Positions 34,746-43,331 of a DNA stretch of 64,000 bases are shown in pieces. Origin of the DNA: Bradyrhizobium zhanjiangense (lineage in GTDB: Bacteria > Pseudomonadota > Alphaproteobacteria > Rhizobiales > Xanthobacteraceae); the NCBI RefSeq assembly GCF_004114935.1, contig NZ_CP022221.1, positions 3,431,001 to 3,495,000 of the forward strand. The letters run 5' to 3'. Positions within the stretch are counted from its first letter, which is position 1. Every line of letters begins with the position of its first letter. Under the pieces are notes generated by a model. It was given only the letters and a program-made list of their open reading frames with translations. It did not search any database and had not been told where the DNA came from. The position numbers and the translations under genes were made by a program.

Positions 34746-36073
34746 GGCTAACCAGCGCCGTGCTTGATGGCTTCAAACGCCGTCATGAAGCCGCCGGCAA
34801 GGAAAGTTGCGATCTCACCCAAATCCCCGTCTCCTCGGGAGACGCTGCTTCGCCGTGGCAGAAGGAGAAGGCGCGCGTGGAAGCGGCCGGGTCGCGGAGG
34901 CCCCTAATGCGCCGCAGCGACCCGGCCGCGCTTGCCGCCGGCGCCAAACCGGAAGGTCGTACCATCGATCCAGATCTTGTGCAGCAGCACGGCGAGCGCG
35001 CGCGCCACCGGGGTCGCCGCGCGCTTCAGACCCTTCTTCCTGGCCAGCCGCAGGCCCCACAGGTTCAGCTTAAAGTTCTTCGGAATGCGGGTGAGGATCG
35101 CGATCGCCGCCTCGTACAGCATCGCCCGTGTCAACTCGTCGCCGCATTTGGAGATGCCGCCGATGCGGTCGGTCTGTCCGGATTGATAGCGCCGCGGCGT
35201 CAGGCCGAAATGGGCGCCGACATTGGTCGACTTCCTGAATCGTGCGGGATCGTCGACAGTCGCGCGGAATGTCAGTGCCACGAGCGCGCCGACACCAGGA
35301 ACGGTCATCATCCGCCGCACCGCATCGTCGCTCCGCGCCGCCGCCAGCGCCAGGCGCTGCAGTTTTGCCAGCTGCAGCCGCATTGCGCTTCTAGCGTCCA
35401 GCAATGGCGTGACGATCGCCTCCAGCTCCTTCTTCCCGGCCATGATCTCGCGCACCCGCGCGTCAAAGCGGCCGACCGAGATCTCGCCGACCTTGAGGCC
35501 AAACGGGCGCAACAGGCCGCGGATCATGTTCTCCATATCCAGCACCTTGCCGAGCAGCGCCTTGCGTCCGACCAGCAGCGCGCGCAGCGTTTGCGCGCCC
35601 TCCGATTTGACATGGACCGCACGGAACCAGCCGGTTCGCATCATTTGCACGATGCCCCTGGCGTCGTTGCGGTCGGTCTTGTTCAGCATCGCGTTCAGCG
35701 CCGCCTTGGCGTGCCGGATTTCGATGCAGATCACGGACAGGCCTTTTTCGGCGAGCGCCGTGTAGAGCCAGGCCGAGTACGAGAACGCCTCCAGCCCGAC
35801 GCGCTTGACGTGGATTCCCCATTCGGCCAGGAACAGCTCGATCGCGTCCGGATCGGTCTCGAGCTTCGCTTCCCGGACGACATTGCCGTCGCCATCCACC
35901 ACGCAAATATTCGTCGCCTCCAGCGACACGTCGAGCCCTGCATAGATGTCCATCGTTCGCCTCCACCGCCGACCGCCGGACCGCACCGCGCGCTCCGTTC
36001 GCGAATCGCTGCGAGGCATTTTCGCAGCGGCACGGCCGGCGAGGGGGCACCGGTCAGTACCCCGGCTAACCAG
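34746..36073 (-). mobile_element. IS110-family insertion sequence, copy 1, with 10-bp direct repeats
   Basis: GGCTAACCAG occurs at 34746-34755 and at 36064-36073, 1318 bp apart, bracketing the transposase gene on the minus strand. IS110 elements leave a repeated core rather than terminal inverted repeats, and 1.3 kb is a normal length. The right copy abuts a perfect palindrome AGAAATCC-TTC-GGATTTCT (36072-36090), a typical target context. The non-coding ends (34756-34903 and 35954-36063) could encode the guide (bridge) RNA of this family. Confidence 0.75.
34904..35953 (-). CDS. IS110-family transposase, copy 1
   Basis: 349 residues from ATG 35953. The N-terminal RuvC-like DEDD domain shows GLDVS, the Glu in GLEA, and Asp pairs in NKTDRNDARG; the C-terminal Tnp20 domain shows MMTVPGVGALVAL and the Ser region PRRYQSGQTD. 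It appears intact. An in-frame start at 36019 would add residues outside the family. Confidence 0.93.
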   Translation of the reverse strand: MDIYAGLDVSLEATNICVVDGDGNVVREAKLETDPDAIELFLAEWGIHVKRVGLEAFSYSAWLYTALAEKGLSVICIEIRHAKAALNAMLNKTDRNDARGIVQMMRTGWFRAVHVKSEGAQTLRALLVGRKALLGKVLDMENMIRGLLRPFGLKVGEISVGRFDARVREIMAGKKELEAIVTPLLDARSAMRLQLAKLQRLALAAARSDDAVRRMMTVPGVGALVALTFRATVDDPARFRKSTNVGAHFGLTPRRYQSGQTDRIGGISKCGDELTRAMLYEAAIAILTRIPKNFKLNLWGLRLARKKGLKRAATPVARALAVLLHKIWIDGTTFRFGAGGKRGRVAAAH

Positions 36074-36231
36074 AAATCCTTCGGATTTCTTCTAACGGAC
36101 CAGGTCGAAAAGCGCATGGAACGTGGCTGGCAAAGCCGGCCCGTCCATCCTGCTGGCCTTCATAAGCCGTACACGCACTTTCCCTCCGCCAAAGCGGACG
36201 GCTCCCAGTTCGAGCGCAGGGGAGCCACGGT

Positions 36232-36696
36232 ATGAGCGATCTTACCGAAGTAGAAGTGCTGTGGCTTGAGAAGCGCATTGAAAACCGCGTTCGGTTCGGT
36301 CGCATTGTCAAGGAACGGAAGCTTGATCGCCATCGGCGCGTCCTGTCATTTGGGCCCGGCAGCATCTTTGCCTTCGTCCGTTGGACCTCGAGCGACTTTG
36401 GAACGATCATTTCGCGGATCGACATCTTGCGCGCAGTTGCGCCAGGTCAGCGTTGCTTAACCGTGCCGTATGTGACGCCCGGCGGAGAGATTTTGCTGCG
36501 TCTGTCCTGCTGGCCGAAGGTCGAACGGGTGTTGCAGATGATCGATGCCGTTGAGGCGCTCGGCATCGAACCGGCGGATGTTGCGCCCGATCATTGGCAT
36601 CACGTTCATAACCGTTTGTCCGTCAACGAGAACCCGCGCCCGTATACGAAAGCGCGCCACCAGGCCTGGCTGCATCGTCAACGGGTGATGCGATGA
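36232..36696 (+). CDS. DUF2840 protein
   Basis: 154 residues with the family segments VRFGRIVKERKLDRHRRVLSF, SIFAFVRWTSSDFGT and HWHHVHNRL. Function unknown; in ICEs of this type it lies between parA and traF. It overlaps traF by 4 bp. The first ~20 bp upstream contain GGGGAGCC as a possible ribosome-binding site. Confidence 0.88.
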   Translation: MSDLTEVEVLWLEKRIENRVRFGRIVKERKLDRHRRVLSFGPGSIFAFVRWTSSDFGTIISRIDILRAVAPGQRCLTVPYVTPGGEILLRLSCWPKVERVLQMIDAVEALGIEPADVAPDHWHHVHNRLSVNENPRPYTKARHQAWLHRQRVMR

Positions 36697-37205
36697 CAGG
36701 CCGCTTGAAGATATTGGCCGCGACGTGTGGGACTGCTGCTGCTCTCATCGCGACGGTCGTCCTGGAGCCGCTTCCGCATTATATCTGGAACGCATCCGCG
36801 AGCGTGCCGATCGGTCTCTACCGCCTCCGACCGGTGGACCAATTCCAAGTCACTGAATTGGTCGCCGTGCAGCCGCCGGAACCGCTCGCGACGTTCCTCG
36901 ACCTTAACGGCTATTTGCCCATTGGCGTCCCCATGCTGAAGCGCGTGCTCGCCCTTCCGGGGCAGAGTGTTTGCAGAACCGGCCTCACGATTTCGGTCGA
37001 CGACGTCGCGGTGGGGGAGGCGAAGGATCACGACAGACGAGGCAGGCCGCTGCCGAAGTGGCAGGGCTGCCGCGTCGTCGGCGACGGCGAGCTGTTTCTG
37101 ATGAACTGGCAGTCGGACGACTCTCTTGATGGCCGGTATTTTGGATTTCTTCCGGCATCTAGCGTGATCGGCCGTGCGACGCCGGTATGGACGTCGGAGC
37201 AGTGA
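36693..37205 (+). CDS. traF: TraF, S26-family signal peptidase
   Basis: 170 residues. One N-terminal membrane helix (about 8-26), then the catalytic Ser in NASASVPIGLY and the catalytic Lys in PMLKRVLALPGQ, the S26 Ser-Lys dyad. In RP4-type systems TraF matures and circularises the TrbC pilin; trbC lies at 59231. It overlaps both neighbours. Confidence 0.92.
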   Translation: MTGRLKILAATCGTAAALIATVVLEPLPHYIWNASASVPIGLYRLRPVDQFQVTELVAVQPPEPLATFLDLNGYLPIGVPMLKRVLALPGQSVCRTGLTISVDDVAVGEAKDHDRRGRPLPKWQGCRVVGDGELFLMNWQSDDSLDGRYFGFLPASSVIGRATPVWTSEQ

Positions 37206-38038
37206 TCGTGCCTATTCGACGTGTTCTCCTTGCCATTCCCTTGTTCGATCGATTGCGGGATCATTCCTCCATCTCGATCGATATCTGCAAGGCTGGCGCG
37301 AGCCCGACCGCGTGCTTGGGTCGGTTGGGCACGCGCGTTTGTGCTGTCGTGCCCCTGATGCTTCTTCTGACCGCATTCGACAGTTCTGCTTTGGCCCGGA
37401 GCGGATCAGCCGCCCAGCCGGCGATCAGTCAGACCGCTCACTCATTTGCCGGCTTCATCAATGAAGCCTCACAACGCTTTGCGATTGCGCCGAACTGGAT
37501 CCGATCAGTCCAAAGCATCGAGAGTGCTGGTGACGTGCACGCCAGATCGCCAAAGGGCGCAATGGGCCTGATGCAAATCATGCCGGCGACATGGGCGGAA
37601 CTTCGCGAGCGCTACAATCTCGGGAACGACCCCTACGACCCGCATGACAACATTCTGGCCGGCACGGCGTACTTGCGCGAACTGCTCGATCGGTATGGCT
37701 CGCCTGGCGTGTTTGCCGCGTACAACGCGGGACCAGCTCGCTATGAAGAGCATCTCGCTGGTAGCTCCTTGCCAGACGAGACGCGAGCATTCGTCGCAAA
37801 GCTAGCAAATCTGCTTGCCATCGAACTGCCGCTGAGGTGGACCTCCAGCGGACAGTCATCAGCAGCTGCGACGTTGTTCGTCGGGCGAGCCAATCTTATG
37901 AAAACGCGCGATCGGTTGCCGGCGCTCATGCCGTCCAGCGGTGTCACGACCGCAATTTCGGCGCCCGATGTTTCGCACATGGTTCCCCGGCCAATTGGCG
38001 TGTTCGTCCCTCGATCGGATTCGGGAGCATCGCAATGA
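37187..38038 (+). CDS. Lytic transglycosylase of the transfer system
   Basis: 283 residues (ATG 37187, overlapping traF by 19 bp; GTG 37208 is an alternative). A signal-like hydrophobic segment (about 50-70) precedes the SLT domain, with the catalytic Glu in QSIESAGDVHARS and the motif GAMGLMQIMPATW, ending AAYNAGP. It opens peptidoglycan for the conjugation channel. IS110 copy 2 starts within 285 bp downstream. Confidence 0.92.
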   Translation: MDVGAVIVPIRRVLLAIPLFDRLRDHSSISIDICKAGASPTACLGRLGTRVCAVVPLMLLLTAFDSSALARSGSAAQPAISQTAHSFAGFINEASQRFAIAPNWIRSVQSIESAGDVHARSPKGAMGLMQIMPATWAELRERYNLGNDPYDPHDNILAGTAYLRELLDRYGSPGVFAAYNAGPARYEEHLAGSSLPDETRAFVAKLANLLAIELPLRWTSSGQSSAAATLFVGRANLMKTRDRLPALMPSSGVTTAISAPDVSHMVPRPIGVFVPRSDSGASQ

Positions 38039-38323
38039 CCAAGTGTGCGGGTTCGCAAGCTGATGGCGTATGGGCGATGCCTTCGGCCCGCGCTCTCTAC
38101 TCGTCGCTTCGCTCCTCACCGAGCCACCCTACGGGTGTCTCGGCTCTTCGGGTAACGATCGCTATCGCAAGCGCTCGCAAACAGTCGGGGGCGGCCGGGG
38201 GACTACGACGGCAGGACGGCCGCCCGTAATCGGTCTGCAGCGGGATGTGCGGCCGCAGCGCAAGTGGTCTGCGCGATGAATGAAGCGCACACTGCGCCGC
38301 CTCAGCAACGCGGGAGGCGAGCG
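38039..38323. other. Non-coding end of IS110 copy 2, candidate guide-RNA region
   Basis: 285 bp with a strong imperfect hairpin near 38119-38145 (CCGAGCCACCC facing GGGTGTCTCGG, 10 of 11 bp). IS110-group elements encode a bridge RNA in the end upstream of the transposase. The exact element boundary was not found. Confidence 0.4.
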
Positions 38324-39412
38324 ATGGAATTCTTCTGTGGCCTGGATGTCGGCATGGACGAGACGGCGATCTGCGTGGTGGACGACAAAGACCAGGTGGC
38401 CTTGGAGGTCACCGTGGTAACCGACCCCGAGACGATCAAGGTGGCGCTCACGCCGTATCTCGGCCGCTTGCGCCGGGTCGGCCACGAGGCGGGGTCGCTG
38501 TCACCCTGGCTGCACCCGGAATTGCTTCGCCTCGGTGTACCCGCGGTCTGCCTGGAAACCTTCCACGTCCGCGCCGCGCTGAAGGCGCAGCGCAACAAGA
38601 CCGACCGGACAGACGCGCTCGGCCTGGCGCATTTGATGCGCACCGGTTGGTTCCGCAAGGCGCATATCAAGAGCGAAGCCTGCTACCGGCTGCGGCTGCT
38701 CTTGACGCACCGGCGCAATCTGAAGCGCAAGTTTCTGGATCTGGAAAACGCGATTCGGCACTCGCTGAAGGTGTTTGGCATTCGTCTCAGTCATGTTGGC
38801 CGCGGCGGCTTCGCGCAGGCGGTGCGCGAGGTGGTGGCGGGTGATGCGCTGGTCAGCGAGCTGATCGATGCCATGCTGAACGCGCGCGCCGCGCTGTGGA
38901 AGGAGTACTGCCGGCTGCACGATCTCGTGGTCAAGCTGGTGGCGAGCCATGAACTGTGCCGGCGCTTCATGCAGATCCCCGGCGTCGGCCCGGTGGCAGC
39001 GCTGAGCTTCATGACGGCGATCGACGACCCTGCACGCTTCAAGCGGTCGCGTGATGTGGCGGCCTATTTTGGCTTGACATCGCGGCGTTGGCAGTCCGGC
39101 ACGTCGATCGACGTGCAGGGGCGGATCAGCAAGGCGGGCGATGGCGACGTGCGGCGGGCGCTTTATGAGGCGGCAAGTGCGTTGCTGACCCGCTTCAAGC
39201 GCAAGGACAAGGTCAAGACGTGGGGGCTGGCGATCGCCAAGCGCACGAGCCACCGCAAGGCGATCGTTGCGGTGGCACGCAAGCTCGCGGTGATCATGCA
39301 TGCGATGTGGGTCGATGGCACGTTTTATTGCGGCGATCCGGGCGCATCGCAGGCGGACGTGAGCGCGCGTGCCGCCGCCAAGGACCGCAAGCTGCTCGGA
39401 GCCCATGCATGA
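38324..39412 (+). CDS. IS110-family transposase, copy 2
   Basis: 362 residues from ATG 38324 (GGGAGGCGAGCG upstream). DEDD pattern: GLDVG, Glu in GHEAG, Asp pairs in NKTDRTDALG. The Tnp20 part has FMQIPGVGPVAALSF and SRRWQSGTSID. Intact, and clearly different in sequence from copies 1 and 3. Confidence 0.93.
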   Translation: MEFFCGLDVGMDETAICVVDDKDQVALEVTVVTDPETIKVALTPYLGRLRRVGHEAGSLSPWLHPELLRLGVPAVCLETFHVRAALKAQRNKTDRTDALGLAHLMRTGWFRKAHIKSEACYRLRLLLTHRRNLKRKFLDLENAIRHSLKVFGIRLSHVGRGGFAQAVREVVAGDALVSELIDAMLNARAALWKEYCRLHDLVVKLVASHELCRRFMQIPGVGPVAALSFMTAIDDPARFKRSRDVAAYFGLTSRRWQSGTSIDVQGRISKAGDGDVRRALYEAASALLTRFKRKDKVKTWGLAIAKRTSHRKAIVAVARKLAVIMHAMWVDGTFYCGDPGASQADVSARAAAKDRKLLGAHA

Positions 39413-39917
39413 CCAACCCGAGCCGATTGCAGATCAATGACCCGATGACCGCAAGGCTTTGAACACGGAGCTCCGCCACAAGCGGAAGAGACCTGGTGCA
39501 GATCAACGACGACGGAACGCACGCTATCTTGCCTGTGGCCACGCACGTGACGTGCGATGTGGACCACGCCGGACTGCCTGTGATGTGGCTCCGTCATGCC
39601 GAGGGAAAGATGCGCCGCGACGGCGTCCGCGCTGCCCTGCTGCAGCGAGATTATGCCGTCGATGAGCGCGGAACAGTGCACGGCGCACCGGGACTCCCGG
39701 CTGTGGTGGCACAGCGCGTTCAAGCGTGGCGCAGAGGTCCTTGTCGCAAGCGAGAAAGGAAGCGAAAATGGCTGAGAGCAAGCCAACGACACGACCGATT
39801 AAGAGGGCTCTTCAAATCGGGCTCCGAGAAACCAGTGCACGGCGATAGCCGCCGTGTGGCGGAATCCGGAGCCCGGTGCAACGACTTAGGTCGTCGTTGC
39901 CACACAGGAGAGCTCTG
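39413..39917. other. Gap between IS110 copies 2 and 3
   Basis: 505 bp. An open frame (39496-39918) encodes a hydrophilic Arg-rich product with no family signature and is not called. The last ~120 bp contain a CAACGAC...GTCGTCGTTG hairpin just before the ribosome-binding site of copy 3 and may be its guide-RNA end. Confidence 0.4.
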
Positions 39918-40982
39918 ATGAAGCTGTACGTTGGATTGGACGTCGGTCTTAAAGAAACCAGTCTGTGCATCGTCGATAGCGATGGCCTCACGCTCCGCGA
40001 AGTCAAGGTGAGCACAGAGCCAGAGGCGATCCGCTCCGCTGTAGAGGGCTACGCGGATCGCCTCGATAGGGTCGGAATCGAGGCGTCATCGCTAGGTATC
40101 TGGCTGTATCGCGAGCTGCAGCCAGCGGGGCTCCCGATTATTGTCGTCGAAGCGCGTCACATGCGCGTTTCGCTGTCGACAATGCGGAACAAGACCGACC
40201 GGAATGACGCGCGCGGCATCGCGCAGATGATGCGGTTGGGCTGGTATCGCGCAGTTCATGTCAAGAATATCGACATGCAGAAGATGCGCACGCTGCTGAC
40301 CAGCCGAAAGCTGCTCAAGCGCAAACTGATCGACCTCGAAAACCACATTCGTGGTGCGCTGCGGGCCTATGGGTTGCTCGTTGGAGCCATCGCCCGCGGT
40401 GCCTACGAAGTCCGTGTGCGCGAGCTGATCGAGCGCAGCGATCCGATCTTCGTAATGACCATTGAGGCCATGTTGGATGTGCGCCGCGCCATCCTTGAGG
40501 GTTACGATCGGCTGCATCGCGTGCTGCTGCAGGTGGTCCAGCATGATGCCGTCTGCCGGCGCCTGATGACGGTTCCAGGCGTCGGTCCCGTTGCGGCCCT
40601 GTCGTTCAAGGTCGGCGTCGATGATCCCCGGCGCTTTGCCAGATCGCGAACGGTAGGCGCGCATTTTGGCTTGGCGCCGAGGCGTCACCAGTCCGGCACG
40701 TCGATCGACTACGAAGGGCGCATCAGCAAACAGGGCGACGTAGCAGTGCGCGAGGCGCTTTCCGAGGCGGCCGCAAGCCTGCTGCTGCGGGTCAGGAAAT
40801 GGTCGGCGCTGCGGGCGTGGGGTCTGCGGATCGCCAAACGGTCGAGCATGCTGTGCGCGATCACCGCGGTCGCGCGCAAGCTCGCAAGCATTCTGCACCG
40901 GATGTGGGTCAGCGAGACCGACTTCCACGTCGGGTTCGGCGCCAAAGTCACGCAGCGGCTGCGCTTGAAGCCTGCACGGTAG
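39918..40982 (+). CDS. IS110-family transposase, copy 3
   Basis: 354 residues from ATG 39918 (AGGAGAGCTCTG upstream). DEDD pattern: GLDVG, Glu in GIEAS, Asp pairs in NKTDRNDARG; the Tnp20 part has LMTVPGVGPVAALSF and PRRHQSGTSID. Intact. Element ends are uncertain: similar words CCGATTA at about 39796 and 41358 would give a 1.56-kb element but are weak evidence. Confidence 0.93.
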   Translation: MKLYVGLDVGLKETSLCIVDSDGLTLREVKVSTEPEAIRSAVEGYADRLDRVGIEASSLGIWLYRELQPAGLPIIVVEARHMRVSLSTMRNKTDRNDARGIAQMMRLGWYRAVHVKNIDMQKMRTLLTSRKLLKRKLIDLENHIRGALRAYGLLVGAIARGAYEVRVRELIERSDPIFVMTIEAMLDVRRAILEGYDRLHRVLLQVVQHDAVCRRLMTVPGVGPVAALSFKVGVDDPRRFARSRTVGAHFGLAPRRHQSGTSIDYEGRISKQGDVAVREALSEAAASLLLRVRKWSALRAWGLRIAKRSSMLCAITAVARKLASILHRMWVSETDFHVGFGAKVTQRLRLKPAR

Positions 40983-41440
40983 CCGCGGTGCAGATGACGA
41001 CGGATTAGCGCTGGGTTTACGCCCGGCATGTTGAGGAGGAGCGAAATTAGAGATCCGCGCGCGCGGTGAGCGTCCCCTGGCGGGGCCGCGAAACGGGGAA
41101 TGTCCGCTATCTCTTGCCTGCTGCCGCCCTTCGGGGACGAGAGCGCCGGACTGCTTGGACAGCCCTGTTTACGAACCTGATGAAGAGCATGCGACGGCCG
41201 AAGTGCTGAACGCGAAGGAACGCATGGACCCCGCCTGGTGAATGCTGATCGCAAGCGCGGTTGTGGTGACGCTTGTGCGTTGTCGATGCAGGGAGTCGGT
41301 AATGGCTGAAGTTCGAAGAGTCGAAGAAAAGCGTAGGAATGAGTTGACTTTGCCCGCCCGATTAGGAAGGCGAGATAAAAGGGGCTCGCCGGTCGCACCG
41401 CAACCCATTGGCATGGCTTGGGTTCTGGCGTGCCGGTCGG
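40983..41440. other. Non-coding segment right of IS110 copy 3
   Basis: 458 bp without a credible gene; holds the right end of IS110 copy 3 and the left part of the relaxase promoter/oriT region. Confidence 0.4.
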
Positions 41441-41531
41441 TCGGGGCGCGTGCCGTGCTTTGCATTTTGATTAATGTAATCAAAGGCGTTTTCGGCACCG
41501 TGTGCGTTTTCGATGGTGGGGAGGCCCTGCC
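41441..41531. other. Candidate origin of transfer (oriT)
   Basis: A perfect inverted repeat TTTGATTA-ATG-TAATCAAA lies at 41466-41484, 47 bp before the relaxase start, in an otherwise non-coding strip. Relaxases of this type usually act on an oriT immediately upstream of their own gene, and short inverted repeats flank the nick site. Confidence 0.5.
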
Positions 41532-43295
41532 GTGAGCGTGGGCGACAGCGATCTGCGTATTCGGCCTGGGCGCATTCGCAGCACCCGCGCGCCGAAACAA
41601 AAGAGCTTCATCAATCAGGTCCTGCGTGCCGCGAAGAAAGCAGGACACACCTCGGGTCAGACCGCAGCCGGCAGCCGTTCGGCGGCCTATGGGCGCTCGA
41701 CGTTTGGCCGCGGGCGCGTCGCCTTTAGCCGCGCCAGATTGTTCAGCCCGACGCGGCGCGTTGTGGTGAAGGCGCGCGTGGTTCGTCATAAAGGGCGAGC
41801 CTTCCGTTCAGCGCCACTGACCGCCCACCTCTCATATCTGAAGCGCGACGGCGTGACCCGGAGCGGCGAGCGTGCCGAGATGTTCGATGCGGGCAGCGAC
41901 CGCGCTGACAGCGCGGCTTTCGCAGAACGGTGCAAAGACGACCGGCATCATTTCCGGTTCATCGTCTCGCCGGAGGAAGCCGGCGACATGACCGACCTGA
42001 AGGCCTTCACCCGCGATCTCGCCAGGCAGATGGAAACCGATCTCGGCACGCGGCTCGATTGGGTGGCTGTCGATCATTGGAATACCGACAACCCTCACGT
42101 CCATATTCTCGTTCGTGGAGTAGATAAGGAAGGGGCGGATCTCGTGATCTCCCGCGACTACATCAGCCAGGGCTTGCGCTCACGCGCCGAGGAACTGGTC
42201 GCTATCGAGCTGGGGCCAAAGCTTGAGCACGAGATCCGTAATTCGCTGGAGAGGGAAGTCACAGCTGAACGATGGACGCGACTCGACCGAGAAATCCGAC
42301 TGGCGGCTGATGAGGCCGGCTACATCGATGTTCGGCCGGAGAATCCCGGAAAGTCCGATCCCGAGATCAGGCGCCTGATGGTCGGCCGCCTTAAGCACTT
42401 GGAGAAGATGGGCCTTGCCGCACCCGTCGCGTCAGGGGAATGGATGGTAGGGCTAGAAGTTGAGCGCAGCTTGCGCGACCTCGGCATGCGCGGCGACATC
42501 ATCAAAACCATGCACCGTGCCTTCACCGAGAGTGGGGAAGCGCGCGGCGTCGCCGACTTCGTCATCGAAGGCGGGCAGCCGACGTCGCAGATCATCGGTC
42601 GGTTGATCGATCGCGGTTTGCATGACGAACTGACTGGTGAGGCCTACGCTTTGATCGATGGAACAGACGGACGCGCTCATCATGTGCGCTTCCGAGGTCT
42701 GGAGGCTTTCGACCACGCACCGTCGATCGGCGGAATCGTCGAAATCCGACGTTTCGATCATACCGGCGATCCGCAGCCCACCTTGCTCCTCGCGACCCGT
42801 TCCGATCTTGATCTACCTGGGCAGGTTACCGCGAACGGGGCGACTTGGCTCGACCATAGGCTGGTCGAACGCGACCCCATGCCGCTCGCCATGGGCGGAT
42901 TCGGCCGCGAGACCCGCAGGGCCATGGAAGCCCGGACCGAGCATCTGATTCAGAAGGGTCTGGCACGGCGGCAGGGCCAACGCATCATCTTGCAGCGCGA
43001 CCTCCTCAACACGTTGCGCCGGCGCGAGCTGGACGAGGTGGCCGCAAAGGTCTCGGCCGACACGGGGCTAGCTCATGTGGCGGCCGCATCCGGGGAACAC
43101 GTGGCAGGCACGTATCGCCAGCGGCTGACCCTCAGCTCGGGACGCTTCGCCATGATCGATAATGGGCTCGGCTTCCAGCTAGTGCCGTGGTCGCGCGAGC
43201 TCGAAAAGAGGCTCGGCCAACACGTCACCGGCGTCGTCAAGGATGGCGGTGGCATCGAATGGGGCTTTGGTCGGAAGCGCCACCTCGGCCTCTAG
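41532..43295 (+). CDS. rlxS: DUF3363-type MOB relaxase (RlxS-like)
   Basis: 587 residues from GTG 41532 (GGGAGG eight bases upstream). The N-terminal relaxase half carries HHFRFIVSPEEAGD, DWVAVDHWNTDNPHVHILVRG (the HxH metal site) and later helices; the C-terminal DUF3363 half ends ERRLGQH-like, GGGIEWGFGRKRHLGL. It nicks oriT and pilots the strand. It is somewhat shorter than the usual ~650 residues. Directly upstream of traG. Confidence 0.9.
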   Translation: MSVGDSDLRIRPGRIRSTRAPKQKSFINQVLRAAKKAGHTSGQTAAGSRSAAYGRSTFGRGRVAFSRARLFSPTRRVVVKARVVRHKGRAFRSAPLTAHLSYLKRDGVTRSGERAEMFDAGSDRADSAAFAERCKDDRHHFRFIVSPEEAGDMTDLKAFTRDLARQMETDLGTRLDWVAVDHWNTDNPHVHILVRGVDKEGADLVISRDYISQGLRSRAEELVAIELGPKLEHEIRNSLEREVTAERWTRLDREIRLAADEAGYIDVRPENPGKSDPEIRRLMVGRLKHLEKMGLAAPVASGEWMVGLEVERSLRDLGMRGDIIKTMHRAFTESGEARGVADFVIEGGQPTSQIIGRLIDRGLHDELTGEAYALIDGTDGRAHHVRFRGLEAFDHAPSIGGIVEIRRFDHTGDPQPTLLLATRSDLDLPGQVTANGATWLDHRLVERDPMPLAMGGFGRETRRAMEARTEHLIQKGLARRQGQRIILQRDLLNTLRRRELDEVAAKVSADTGLAHVAAASGEHVAGTYRQRLTLSSGRFAMIDNGLGFQLVPWSRELEKRLGQHVTGVVKDGGGIEWGFGRKRHLGL

Positions 43296-43331
43296 GTATC
43301 TCGTCAATTCAGTTGCGGAAGGGCGTTCGGG

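Noticed and set aside
34349..36235. 628-codon plus-strand frame across IS110 copy 1
   Set aside because: Antisense to an intact transposase and composed of low-complexity Arg/Gln/Leu sequence.
38035..39416. ATGACCAA at both sides of IS110 copy 2 as its direct repeat
   Set aside because: Only 8 bp, includes a stop/start context likely by chance; the distance would exclude normal non-coding ends on the right side.
39496..39918. 140-codon frame between IS110 copies 2 and 3
   Set aside because: Opening part looks weakly protein-like, but the second half runs through the IS end with Arg-rich sequence; no homologue recognised.
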